Made by a program: the position numbers and the translations under genes
The notes under the pieces: generated by a model
The model's input: only the letters and a program-made list of their open reading frames with translations
Database searches by the model: none
Told to the model about the DNA's origin: nothing
Part shown: one piece after another, positions 42,655 through 54,245 of the stretch
How the letters are laid out: every line of letters starts with the position of its first letter
Position numbering within the stretch: position 1 is the first letter of the stretch
Assembly: GCF_026914185.1 (NCBI RefSeq)
Contig: NC_070558.1
Span: 4,092,001 to 4,156,000 of the forward strand
Direction of reading: 5' to 3'
DNA length: 64,000 nucleotides
Origin: Puccinia triticina
Taxonomy: Eukaryota > Basidiomycota > Pucciniomycetes > Pucciniales > Pucciniaceae

Positions 42655-45600
42655 CAAGAAAAGAGGGACCTATTGTTTTCATATCCAGACAACTAAAGGA
42701 CAGTGAAACAAGATATGGTGCCAGCCAACTTGAATGCTTATGCCTGGTTTGGGCCCTAGAGAAACTCCATTACTACTTAGATGGCAGTGTATTTCATGTT
42801 GTAACAGATTGCTCAGCTTTGAGATCACTGCTGAACATGAAGACTCCCAACAGACACATGCTCAGATGGCAGATTGCCATTCAGGAATACAGAGGCAACA
42901 TGACTATAATCCACAGAGATGGGAATATTCACAAGAATGCGGATGGACTTAGCAGATGGGCCTTGCCAAATAATCCTAGTAACCCTGCTTATGACCCAGA
43001 AGACAAAGATGATGATAGATTCCCCATCATGGGCATCCATGTCTCTACTTTCAAGAATGAGTTCTTTGACTCAGTAAGAGAAGGTTACAACCAAGATAAA
43101 AACACTGCTATATTTTCTGAACTTTTGTTTAAAGATGCTAAAGATGCCCAGCTGAAAAACTCTCTACAAGATCCTTGGAGAAAGCTTTATGATGAAGGAA
43201 GATTCTCTACATTTGATGGCCTAATCTACTTCAGAGAAAAACATAATTCTGTCCTAGTCCTAGCTGACAAAGAAAGTATCAACACCATCTTGCATGAATG
43301 CCATGACAGTGTCTACTCTGGTAATCTTTCTGAAGACAGGACATTGGAGAAAGTGGCTGATACAGCCTGGTGGGCTAACTGGCGAAAAGACACTGGTGAA
43401 TACTGCTCTTCCTGTGATAGATGCCAGAAAGCCAATAAAGCCACAGGCAGAAAGCCAATAAAGCCACAGGCATGAAAATTGAAGAACCTTCAAAGCCATG
43501 GGATGTGATTAACATGGATTGGGTAACTTCCTTGTCCCCTGGAGGAGCTGCTAGTTTCAATGCTTGTCTGGTAATAGTAGACAGATACTCTAAGACCCCA
43601 ATATTTGTACCCTGCTTCACCAGGAAAAAAAAATAGTCACTTGATGGCAAGTGACATGATGCAGCTTTGGTTTCTGCTCCAGAGCTACTCCAGCGCTGCT
43701 CCAAGTCTGCTCCACCAGCACTTGTAGAGCTTGCAGGACTGCACCAGAGCACTCAATTTGGCACAGTCAGCTGATCCTAATTTTTTCCCAGGAACAGCTG
43801 ATGCTCATCATAAGCTGAGCAGTAGGCATTGACTGAGCCTGGGCCGAAGCTGAGCATTGGCTGAGCCTAAGCCACAGCTGAGCATTGGATATCACAAGCC
43901 TGAAACAAATCCAAGTGTCAGCTGGACCAAGAATATTCCAAATCTGAGCATCAGCTTAACCAACAATGGTCCAAAGCTGAGCATCATCTTGGAAAAGGCT
44001 TGTGCAGAGCTTAGGATCAGCTGGGACAATACTGTTCCAAAGATTAACACCAGCTGGGCCAAAAATTTTCAAAAGCTGAGCATTGGCTGAGCCAATGCAG
44101 GTACAAAGCTGAGCATTGGCTGAGCCAAGGCTGTTCCAAAGCTGAGTATCAGATTTTTTGAGACTATTCAAAAGATTAATAGCACCTGAGCCAAGGCTGT
44201 TCCACAGCTGAGAATTAGCTGAGCCAAGGCTGGTCCACAGCTGAGCATCAGCTGAGCCAAGGCTGGTCCACAGCTGAGCATCAGCTGAGCCAAGGCTGGT
44301 CCACAGCTGAGCATCAGCTGAGCCAAGGCTGGTCCACAGCTGAGCATTGTCTTAGCCAAGGTTGGTCCACAGCTGAGCATCAGCTGAGCCAAGGCTGGTC
44401 CACAGATGAGCATAAGCTGTTACAGGAGTGGTCAGACTCAGAATCTGAGCATTGGCTGGGCCGAGATTTATCCAAAGCTGAAAATCAGCTGAGCCAATAC
44501 TGGTCCAAAGCTGAGCATTGGCTGGGCCAATGATAGTCCTAATCTGAGTCTAAGCTGAGCCATGACTGGAATAAAGCTGCAAATAAGCTGGGCCAGGACT
44601 GGTTCCAATCTGGGCAACAAAGCTGAGCATGAGCTGGGCACCAAAGCTGAGCATAAGCTGGGAGCTAAAGCTGAGTATCAGCTGACCAGAAATGGGGATC
44701 AGTGGTGCCCAGCAAAAACTGAGGATCTCCTGTGGAAATTCTTAAACTGTTTAGATGGTGGGTAGATGGTGGGTAGATGATGGGTAGATGGTGGGTAGAT
44801 GGTGGGTAGCCCGCTGGAGCTGGCATGATGTCACTTGTCATCATATGACTATTTTTTTTCCCTGGTGAGCTTCAAGGATAATTCTGCCATGGACACTGCC
44901 ATACTGTTTTGGAACAGAGTAATGCCTAGAACTGGCATCCCCAGAATCATCATCTCTGACAGAGATCCTAAGTTCACATCTGAATTCTGGACTGGTTTAC
45001 ATAGTATGCTAGGAACCAAACTCTACTTCTCCACTGCTTACCACCCCAGACTGATTGATTAGCTGAAAGAATGATTCAAACACTGGAATATATGATCAGG
45101 AGATTTTGTGCATATGGTCTAGAATTCAAAGACAATGATGGTTACACTCATGAATGGGTTTCACTTCTACCAATCCTTCAGCTAGCATATTGCACCAGAA
45201 TACATTCAACCACTGGAAAACCTCCTGCCATCCTGGAGAAAGGCTGGATCCCAAACCTTCCCAGGAATTTCTTGAAACAAGACTCTGTAGACATTCATCC
45301 TACTGCTCTTGCCTATGGGAAAATCTTTGAGAAAGCTAGAAAACATGCTGAGCAATGCATAACATAAGCTACATCTTAAAATAAAGAAAGATGGGACAAG
45401 AATCACAAAGACCCATCCTTTAAAGTTGGTGATAAAGTCCTGATATCCACAGCAAACTTCAACAACTTGTCTGGCCCTAAGAAGATGAGAGACTCCTTTA
45501 CTGGACCATTCCTTGTGAAAGCTTTACATGGAAAGAATGCTGTAGGAGTGATTCTGACTGAAGAGTTCAGCAGGGAACATCCTAAATTCCCTGTTAGCTT

Positions 45601-45883
45601 GGTGAAACCATACAGAGACCCCAATCCAGATAAGTTCCCCTTGAGACAGAAAGTTAAAGTTGTTATTCCCCCCATGGATAAGACCCCTCAGAGTAAAGTC
45701 ATACAGAAGATTCTCAGAGACAAGAGATTGAGAGTAGAGAACAGAGATATTATGATGTACTTGGCTAGATACAAAGGCATGAGTGCTGATCATGATGAAT
45801 GGCTCCTTGAGAAGGACATTCCAGACTCTGCTATCCTTCTCAGGAAATTCAGAAGTGAGAAGAGGTCTACCCCTGTGGTTTAA
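42655..45883 (+). pseudogene. Ty3/gypsy pol 3' half: RNase H, integrase, chromodomain (split by a DNA element)
   Basis: At about 42658 the frame enters RNase H ([34 protein letters not shown]), then the zinc-binding integrase N-terminus ([11 protein letters not shown] ... [11 protein letters not shown]) and the integrase core ([31 protein letters not shown]). The core is split at codons for PCF and KDNSAMDT by the element at 43617-44868. A one-base shift and stops occur near 45050 and 45363. After VGDKVLISTANFNNL comes a C-terminal chromodomain-like segment (VIQKILRDKRL, YLARYKGMSADHDEWLLEKD), and TAA at 45881. The chromodomain marks the chromovirus branch, which targets heterochromatin. Protease and RT are absent, replaced by the DIRS-like sequence. 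Confidence 0.9.
43617..44868. mobile_element. CACTA-like non-autonomous element, second copy, inside gypsy integrase
   Basis: Ends TCACCAGGAAAAAAAAATAG and inverse, followed inward by TCACTTGATGGCAAGTGACAT-like segments, match the element at 12217-13071. GCT flanks both ends (43614-43616 and 44869-44871); removing the element and one GCT restores the gypsy reading [11 protein letters not shown]. The interior has more than twenty GCTGAGCATCAGCTG words spaced by GGTCCA and GCCAAG, mostly in one orientation, plus a GGTAGATGGTG tandem repeat near the right end. No transposase. Confidence 0.85.
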
Positions 45884-45920
45884 TTTCTTACAAAAATCCA
45901 ACCCTTTTGGTGGTAGGGAA

Positions 45921-46353
45921 TGTCAGCCTTAGAGTCAACTCAGCTGACCTAAAGTCTGCCTTTTTCTACTTTTTACATATGAATTACTTCATATCTTTTT
46001 CATCTTTGGAGATAACATTGTTTTGACTTCATATTCTGTTTCCTCATTCAATTTTAACCCTAGTTACAACTTATCAATTCCGTGTAACTACACTCCTTCC
46101 CTGAGTTATTGAGTTGTGGCGCGCATGCGCAGTTGTGACGTGTCAGTGCTACCAGGCTCGCCAAACCACATGTACATATGTAAATTACATAAGCAAACTG
46201 TGAAAATTTTCGTAGTCAGGATCCCCCTTGCCTGAGGCAGTTCTACAGACTTCAGCACACCAGAACCACACCCCAGATAACCCCAGGATCACCACCAAAG
46301 AGATTACCACGCTCCCAGTATACCTACTGTCACAGGCGCCTGGGATATTGACA
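45921..46353 (+). repeat. Probable gypsy 3' LTR
   Basis: A purine-rich tract (GGTGGTAGGGAA) 40 bp after the pol stop is followed by TGTCAGCCTTAG from 45921, a usual gypsy LTR start. The sequence TATTGACA at 46346-46353 would be a TG...CA end. The 5' LTR was not found, so the end is tentative. Confidence 0.5.
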
Positions 46354-47394
46354 GTAAGTAACCTCTTTCACTGAACCTTGTTTATCTCAGAGGTACAACT
46401 CTGTGTCTGCTTGATTTGCTCTTCTTTTGCTGGCCTTTGCCTTATCCTTGATCACAGGGCTGCCCCTGCTAAATATCATTCTTTTTCTGTGGTTTTTGTA
46501 AGAAAAAAACCACATAGGTTTCCCTTTAAAGAACCTTGACTATCCAGAAGGAAGCTAAAAAATTGTGGCTGGATTAAACTTGTCTAATCCAGAAGCCCTC
46601 CACGTTTTTTTTTGGTGAGAGGAGGCTGTTGCACTCTCTAGCACAGCTTGGCAGCACTCTTCTAAAGAGGTATCATTGCCAGTGGACGTGCATTCCCACT
46701 AGAATAACCTTGAATATCTGCTTAATCTTGAATCTGCTCAGTCTCTTTCTCTCTTTCTCTCTCTCTCTTATATTTGTAGTTTCTTTATCCCAAGAAATCC
46801 AAATATTACCCCCCATTTTCTTGTATCCTGTTGTCACTATAGAGACTCAGGCTCACAAAGTTGACCCAAAAGGAGAGTCACACTATCATAGGAAGTTGAA
46901 TTGAGTGGAGTTATGTCCATAATGGGCAAGGTGGATTCTGAAGGGGGTATTTGAAACAGGGAAAATTAAATCCGGTTGACCTGACCAATTTGGCTGGATG
47001 TGTATGAGCGTCAGACAAAAGAAGCAAAACACCACAACGAGATCAGGGAGGGGAGCCAGAGCATGAAAGGTATAAATAGATCACAGTTTGGGTATCTTTC
47101 TCCCTCACCCTCCCCCACCTGGGCATTTTAAAGCCACGGGGTACTTTCAATGGCAACAAGAGTTTATGGTAATAGTTAGTGGGATTCGCGCCAGCCCTAT
47201 AAAAATCAAATCTTGTGTTTTTGTTTCAAAAGTAGGGGAAACCCTTGAACCGAAATTCCATGATTTATAGGTTTTATTAAACTTAGATTAAAAGCTACAT
47301 CATGTCTTTATCACAAGCTGAATGCCTCACACTATCTGAGGAAGAGTGGAGAGGTAGGAGGAATGAGGGGACTGAACCTTGGGTTTGCAGTGGC
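46354..47394. other. No supported gene
   Basis: A (TC)n tract lies at about 46735-46770. Short frames only; nothing recognised. Confidence 0.4.
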
Positions 47395-47690
47395 GAAGCC
47401 CCCTTTGCCTTTAGTAGCGCTAAATTAGCGGTTTTTGGGGCTGCTATGCTACACCATTTTGTAGTTTAAAGTGTATTACAGTTAACGCTAAGTGATATTC
47501 AAGAAAAAAATGTAATTTTAGCTGAAAATTACGGCTGATTTAGCTGTAATTGGTAGCTAATTATCTTTAATTTAGTGTTAGTGTGTTTCAGCGGCTTTTT
47601 ATTACAGCCAAAGATAATAGTCGGAATCATGAGCGGCCAACTATAACGCTAAAGAATCAGCGCCAGTGATTTAATTTGCGGAGTAGTTGC
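47395..47690. repeat. TAGCG/TTAGCT-word block with CAGTGGCG-like ends
   Basis: AT-richer relative of the TAGCG blocks. The left side starts CAGTGGCGAAGCCCC and the right side, inverted, CACTGGCGCTGATTC, which would suit hAT-type termini, but the flanks do not form an 8-bp duplication. Confidence 0.4.
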
Positions 47691-48204
47691 ATTGTTGCTT
47701 CTCATGACCTCAAAGTATTGCATGCAATCAGGTTGAATGCATCCCAGATCAACCAGGATACTCTTAAAATAGTCATTTTTTTGGTAGTGAATCTGTGTTC
47801 AATCCTGTAACCATTCAATTATTTTTAAAAACTAGAGATATGCAGTTGTATTGGGGGTTAAGTGATAAAAATTTCAAGAGGAGAAATTTGTGAAAATAAG
47901 AGGACACTAAACAAAAATTGAAAGAGTATTATGGGAAGAATTCTGTCAAACAATTATACAGACTGAGTGAAATTTTAAATCTGGGTGCGCAATTCAATTT
48001 GGATCCATGGGCACAGGAAGAGTCATTTGCAGAAATCAACTAAGAGTTCTATAAGATACTAATGATTCAATGAGAAATATTTTTAAAATATTTATTGCAG
48101 TTAACTCCCTCTCAACCCACACATGAGTATGCAAGCACATAATTCCTATTAGCCCATGTGAAATTGTCACACCAAATCGGCCAATGGAAAGTGCACCTGA
48201 AGTA

Positions 48205-49889
48205 TCAATCTGTTCTTTCTCCTGAATCATCATTTGGAGAAATATGACTTGCAAGTGAGTTGTCATCATGAGTTTTCATAATATCATCAGATATTGAAGG
48301 GTGAGAATTTTTGAATTTCTCCCATGCATGTTCTGTGTAAATTATGTATTTAAGGTCGAAATCCTGTTTCAATCAAGCTTTCAGAATTAAATTCATCTCT
48401 ACTTCAAATAAATTGAAATAACTCACCGTAAAGTCATCTCTAGGGACATTGTGTCTAGCATAAAAAGCATTAATACGCAATAGAAGTCCTTTTTGAAAGG
48501 TTTCCCGGTACGTGTAGCCTGGAAGTTCTCTATCTTCTTCTCTGCATATGGGGCATCTGTAATGTTCTTTTTTCCAAGGAGCTACACAATCCACATGGAA
48601 TGAGTGTGTGCAAGTTCTCCATTTTTCGTTTTTGCTTTGATTCAAATCTCCAAGACAAATGGAACATGTATGTTCTTCTTCCTGGTGGACCCACATGTAA
48701 ATGGAAACAAAGAAGGAGAAATAAGTTAGCTTTTTATAATCTTTTCAATCTGGTCTCAAATTTATCACTCACATTTTTTTCTTCAATGGAAGTTGGGACA
48801 TTTGCAGATGATGAGGATAGATGCTTTTTTACTTCTTGAGAGGAAGGAATGTCTCTGGGGATTCCATCAACCACATTGGAAATCTACCAATCATCATTCA
48901 CATGGTATTTTTTTTGTTTTCAATATTTTTTGTTTCTGGGATGGCCTCAACCAATAAGATTACTCACTGGAACTTCTGGTAGACCATTAAGCACTGTTGA
49001 TCTAAGAATATCATTTCCAGGCATTTCTTCCCCATGGAAACCCTTCAAAAACAGACAATACAATGTTTTCCTTTAATTTTCTTGTCCTGCTGGGTGGTTC
49101 AAAACAGCTGGATTACTCACCAAATCAGTTTCTTGATCATTGCGAACTTCTGGTCCTAGAAAGCTAGTACCAGCATTTTCATTTCCATTGGAAACCTTCA
49201 AAATCCATAACCCAGATAGACTCTTTCTAAGTTTCATTTTCCTCCTGGGTGTCTCAACTAACCAGATTACTCACCAAATTTCCAGGCTGATAATTTTGAA
49301 CTTTTGATGTATCAATGGTGTTGTCTTGTTTTCTTTCATTTCTATACAAACTCTCCAAAACCTATACATAGGTCACATGTTAGAAAATAAATGTACTGCT
49401 GTTGTATTTTTGAACGGTACATCACTCACAGAATCTCCTGGATGATTAAGCTGTGCTTTCAATCTGAATGTATTCCCAGGTAGTTCAGTATTGGTTCCTC
49501 TCTGAAAAACAAATGATTTAAATAAGAAAAAATAAATAAGTTTTGGTACTGTCATGAATGTTATAAAAAAAAAACTGTATCTATCACTCACAGAGATTTC
49601 AGCCTGATTGTATGGCACTTTTGATCCAACAGCAGAGTCACTAGAGATTTCACATTCTTCTTGTTGATCATGGCGCAGCACATTTGATCCAACATCTGAG
49701 TCTAAATGACAGCCATCTGAGGACCCCAATTGGTTGGGAACCTCGTCCCAAAACTCTTTCCCGCGAGGCAGAGGTGCAGTGACCAATGTAACAACTTGAA
49801 GAAGCTTTAAAGAAAAAATAATTGATGTTCAAATTCAGTGTTTTCATCTTTTTGGATGTAATATAGAATCTTACCGTAATCAATCTCAT
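48205..49889 (-). CDS. Predicted secreted RING-H2 protein, nine phase-0 exons, 353 aa
   Basis: Exons on minus: 49875-49889, 49592-49804, 49430-49501, 49275-49361, 49121-49195, 48968-49042, 48773-48883, 48427-48681, 48205-48363 (TGA). All eight introns (63-91 nt) are GT-AG and phase 0. Residues 1-15, MRLITLLQVVTLVTA, form a typical signal peptide followed by PLPRG; no other membrane span is seen. Residues 222-262 are a RING-H2 finger: C222, C225, C240, H242, H245, C248, C259, C262, with Trp252 at the usual E2-contact position, so ubiquitin ligase activity is likely. Exons 3-6 each encode a 24-29-residue variant of a PGNxxLRxxVxN-like unit, and introns 4-6 are similar to each other, so the units arose by exon duplication. 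The C-terminus is acidic. A secreted E3 ligase, possibly an effector, is inference; ER retention or mis-predicted start are alternatives. Confidence 0.82.
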
Positions 49890-50016
49890 TCTATGAATAA
49901 TTGAGTTGGTCAAGTTTATTATGTAAAATAGTTTAGAGGAGTTGATAATGGTTGAGAGACTAGTAGAGTGCTAAGCGGGAATAATTTCCTCTGGAATGGA
50001 AGCCAGCTTGCGCTTG

Positions 50017-50025
50017 CCTTATATA
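50017..50025 (-). promoter_or_regulatory. TATA box of the RING-H2 gene
   Basis: On minus the sequence reads TATATAAGG, 128 bp upstream of the ATG at 49889. With initiation about 30 bp downstream this would leave a 5' UTR of about 100 nt. No other TATA-like site lies between it and the start codon. Confidence 0.5.
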
Positions 50026-50084
50026 TTCATTACTGTGGATAGCCATACATACAAAGCCATTATCTTGATACTGGCGTTAAAGAA

Positions 50085-50525
50085 TGGAACACCCTTCAAC
50101 GCGACTCAGCCTTTGATGCAACACAGCCCTCAACGCGACTCAGCCTCCGACGAGACTAAGCCTTTGACTCGGCTCAGTCTTTGGCGCGACTTGCCCTTTG
50201 AGGGGAGTCATGCTTCAAGGTGACTCATGATGCTCGAACGCAACTCAAGAAAAAAAATCAAAGCCAAAGTATTCACAACTTGATACATGTGAAGAATCAA
50301 GTTGAAGAATTGTTGCAAGGAGAAACACACCCTTCGACGCGACTCAGCCTTTGATGAAACTCAGCCTTCAACGCGAAGTTTGAAGAGGCTCAGCCTTCGA
50401 AAAGACTCAGCCTTCGGAGGACTCAGCCTTTGAAGAGACTTAGCCTTTGAAGAGACTCAGCCTTTGACGAGACTCAGACTTTGCCGCGACTCGCCTCTGA
50501 GGGGATTCACGCTTTAATGCGACTT
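50085..50525 (+). repeat. GACTCAGCCTTTGA degenerate satellite-like array
   Basis: About twenty copies of a 14-20-bp unit (CGACTCAGCCTTTGACG and variants) in one orientation, in two blocks (50085-50230 and 50325-50530) separated by a duplicated stretch containing AACTCAAGAAAAAAAA and GATACATGT. It directly adjoins the RING-H2 promoter. Confidence 0.7.
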
Positions 50526-50654
50526 GTGATGCTTTAACAAAACTCAAGAAAAAAAAACCAAAGCCAAATTATTTATAACTAGATACATGTTGGGAATCAA
50601 GTACCATTTACTAACCTAGTCACTTCTTCAGGGGAATCAAGAATTTAAAAGCTA

Positions 50655-51130
50655 CGCTGCCCTGCAAAAAGCGGCGATTTTAGCGCAGCGTAGCGGCCGC
50701 CACAATAACTCCCCAGGCCAAAAAGCGGTAGCGCAGCGGGATTATCGCTGCGCTACCGCTGAAAGTAGCGGTCCCCCGCTTTTTCCCCAACCCAAAAAGC
50801 CGTAGCGCAGCGGGCAGGGCCGCTACTTTCTGCGCAGCGGGCAGGGCCACTACTTTCAGCGCAACCCAGCAGCCACCAAAAATTGCGCTTTGCTGCGCTT
50901 TTTTGGCGCGCAGCGGAGTAACGCTAGGCAGCCAGGCCAAAAAGCAATAGCGCATGGGGACCACCGCTGCGATACCCCTGAAGGTAGCGGGTCCCCGCTC
51001 TTTCTCCGAACCAAAAAGCGGTAGCGCAGCGGGAAGGGCAACTACTCTCAGTGCAGCACAGCGAGTCCATTTGCGCTGCGCTTTCCGTTGCGCTGCACTA
51101 CTTTTAGTGCAGCTTTTTCAGTCTTGGGGG
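50655..51130. repeat. GCGGTAGCGCAGCGGG-word block
   Basis: AAAAAGCGGTAGCGCAGCGGG recurs four times in direct orientation with inverse CCCGCTTTTT words between. It is like the TAGCG elements but with GCAGCGGG as the main word. No CAAC-type ends or target duplication found. Confidence 0.6.
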
Positions 51131-51705
51131 ATGTCAGCGGGCTGCTGATCTGGACAGCGCAGCAACTGACAAACCCTCTCTAGATAGCGTCTCCTGAAGC
51201 CTCTACTCAAAGGAGCGCACTCAACCGCAGCTATTCAGTGGCATAGATCTGTAACATGACAAATAACATGTCACAGATTAACAGATCTGCAGAGTACAAG
51301 TAAGAGGAATTTCTCTAACTCAGAGGATTCCTTGGATTAGATTATATCAAGCCCACCAACGTTGTAATCTTTGACACTCCTCAAACACTGCAATTGGGGC
51401 CTTCGATCCAATCTCTTTTCTTTCTTCTTCTTTCAACCTTCAACTCTCCGACTCAACCTCGCCAATAACTGGTAAGCTTGAGTCTCCATTTCCCATATCT
51501 CATCCTAGATCCCTCTAAGGAGTGCCGCTAGCCTCTGGTCAACAGACGTCAACAGCCCCTTCTACGGAGGCGTGGTTATAACCTCCCGCAGAAGCGGTTC
51601 AGTAGAGCTACGAATTTAGTGTTGTGACAGCTATATTTCTTTACTTTATTCAGAGCGCCGTCACCAAACAGACACTCCCTGACAGGGGAATTAACCCTCC
51701 CCATA
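51131..51705. other. No supported gene; possible retroelement leader
   Basis: Mixed sequence with an inverted AGATCTGTnACATG pair near 51245-51290 and pyrimidine-rich tracts at 51410-51440; a GTAAGC donor-like site follows at 51472. Resembles an LTR/leader but cannot be assigned. Confidence 0.3.
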
Positions 51706-53125
51706 TTATGATTTAGATCCATCATAGCTGCTTAAACTTTTGAACAAGGGAAATGTTGCAGCCATCAAGGTTGTGTTTGATTTTTCACCAACAAGAGTGA
51801 ATTGGCACATTCTTTCCAGAAGTAGACAGATTCCTTTGGATTTATTGCTTCTGAGAGAGGTGTTATCACCACCAGCTTCCATTACAAACTTCATGAAATT
51901 TATTGATGCAAAACTAAACTTGACATTTGTCAATTCTTTGATTAGATTACCACTGTCATCCCTCTTCCATGGTGAATATGTAGTGGAGTTGAAGTAAGAA
52001 ATGAGCTCACTGAAGCCACAAAACCAACAAGGGGCTTGGGGGGGGGGGGGGGGGGGCTTCCAGGCCTGGCTGTTGGATTACGTGTAATCTAACAGAAGGA
52101 CTGTGTCCCCCTTTTTGGTTTGTGTCACTACAAACATTACTAGAGGCCAATGCGGCTGCGCCGGTGCAGAATCCACTTTCCACATTTATCCTCATCTCAT
52201 GAGGAAATAAACAGTTAGGTTGAAACTCAGCCCACAATAATTTTACTTTGGATTGCCAGGGTATCATTGTTAAAGCTACTGCTATGACTACATATCCACT
52301 TACTGGATGATTAGGGTGACAGTTTTGTCCCTGGCAGCATGATTGAATTTTTTGGATATCTTGCCCAGAGGGGTTCAGACAATGGTATAATTGAATTGGA
52401 TGTTATTAAAGTCTCCTAATACTGTTTATTACTCATTCAACTGATCCAGAAAGATTTTATGACTTGCCAGATCCTAAGTCATGGTAATGTATGCTCTGGT
52501 TAATGCTTGCTGCTAGATAAATGAGAACCATCAAATTGAGTTCTCCGCTTCCACTGCCAGTCTTCTTCATTTCAATTTTTCCACAAATATTTCTTATTTT
52601 GCCTTCTCCATATTCTTCCAAGTAAATATTACTTGAAACATAGTGCATTTGATAAATTCCATGGTGAGAAAAACAGTTTCACTTTTTGAAGACAAAATCT
52701 TTATAATTTTGGCTCTTAATAGCAGATATTTGAAAATAAATGAAGTGCAGAAAGCACAAAGATTATCTGTTCATCACCAAGAATTTTTTTCAATACTGTC
52801 TTCTGCTTCTCCATTGAAAATTTCTCAAGAAATCTGATGGGAAAGGAGAGTGAATAAAACAATAAAAAAGTATTCAGGAAAAACCTTGCCTCATCTCAAA
52901 TATTTGCACCTCAAAAAACCCATGAGAGGAGAAGTTTTCAGGTGCTGTCAAGCTGTCTCCATCTATCATTTCAACCACACACTCTGGTAAAATGTGCTTG
53001 GGGTTGGAGTACCCCCCAATCCACTCCAATGGTTCTTTGAGGCAACCACCTTGCACTCCAAAAACTTTGGTTCCATGCAATCCTTGGAGAATACACAGTC
53101 TACACACTCTAAAAATCAAGAGCAT
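51706..53125 (-). pseudogene. Degenerate spliced coding region of unknown family
   Basis: Several minus-strand blocks look coding: 53125-52874 (EWIGGYSNPKHILPECVVEM, then SSHGFFEVQIFEMRQ), about 52830-52700 (EKQKTVLKKILGDEQIIFVL), about 52665-52457 (YVSSNIYLEEYGEG, GKIEMKKTGSGSGELNLMV), and 51977-51706 (ELTNVKFSFASINFMKFVME, ICLLLERMCQFTLVGE). Between them are frame breaks and stops, some inside blocks, and an 18-G run at 52039. I do not recognise the family; it may be a decayed gene or transposon ORF. Intron positions could not be fixed. Confidence 0.4.
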
Positions 53126-53251
53126 TTAGCCTGTCCCCATGAGTATTTACTTATTTTCAGTTTCACAATGTGCATGATTCTTATTGTTTCTGCAACAAAA
53201 ATATCTTCACCTCCATTCAGATGTTGGCACTGAAATGTTGAAACATGATAG

Positions 53252-53659
53252 CAACAATGGGAGGTTACGCTACCCGTAACGGTAGCGTAACGAAAACGTA
53301 ACGGAATCCTTGCCGTTATCGTTACCATGACGGCGGCAAAGCTTCCGTTACGTTTTCTTTAATTTTTTTCCCTCTCTTCCTAGCTTAGTTACGTTATCCC
53401 TTGCAATTATAGGAGGATAACCTGCGCAAAAAAGGGGAGTTTTCCCCCTTTTATGGCATTTTGACCTCTGGTAACGCGGTTAACGCGTTATCTCCGTTAT
53501 TTTTCCGGGTATTGAGGGTGAAAAAACCCTCTGTTACGTTACCCACCGGCCCAAGGAGAAATTTTGCCAGATAACGGTAACACGTTATCTGGTAACGGTG
53601 GGAAGTTATGTTACGAAAATCCCTCTGGATATTGTAACGTATGTAACTTCCCATTGTTG
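53252..53659. mobile_element. CAAC-type non-autonomous element with GTAACG words, 7-bp duplication
   Basis: The ends are CAACAATGGGAGGTTACG and, inverted, CAACAATGGGAAGTTACA. ATGATAG flanks both sides exactly (53245-53251 and 53660-53666). The interior repeats GTAACG / CGTTAC in both orientations, where the related elements at 38.8 and 62 kb use TAGCG. No coding capacity. Confidence 0.9.
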
Positions 53660-54245
53660 ATGATAGGGGTTTCTGTGTGAAATTGTGGGCCATCTGGAAG
53701 CTTCTTATGACTCATATCAAAAAAAATTCTTAAGGTGTGCTAGGGTTGATCAGCTCACCCTGGAAGCAGGAAGACAATCACTTCAGCAAATGTCAGGAGA
53801 GAGAGAAGAGAGAGAGAGCATACAGTTCCCGAAGCCACACAATTTACGGTGGACTCACCTCAAAGATCTGCAGTTTTAGAGCACTGCAAGTCCAGAGTAG
53901 GTCCTTGTTTTTGAGCTTCCGGAGGTCAATTTTGGGCAAGAGCTGGGACTCAAGTTGGGCAAGCTGAGCGTCAAGCTGGACCTGGAGCTGAGAAGCGTTC
54001 TGTTTGGCAGTCTTGTTGGATTTTCATCTCTTCCCTCTGCCTCCTTTTCCCCTTTTCCTTATCCAGACCTCTCACAAATGCTTGTCTCTCCTTGTTATAT
54101 TTTAGATTTGGTTATGTCCTTATCTTTTTCTAGCCCAGTGACCTTGATCCTTGTCTAGAACTGTCTGTGTGCTCTCCTATCTATTGATGACCTTGTGTGC
54201 GTGTGCACTGTGTGTGATATCTTGGATGTCACTGATTCTCTTGTT

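Noticed and set aside
47395..47690. hAT element with CAGTGGCG ends
   Set aside because: The two ends only partly match and no 8-bp duplication flanks them.
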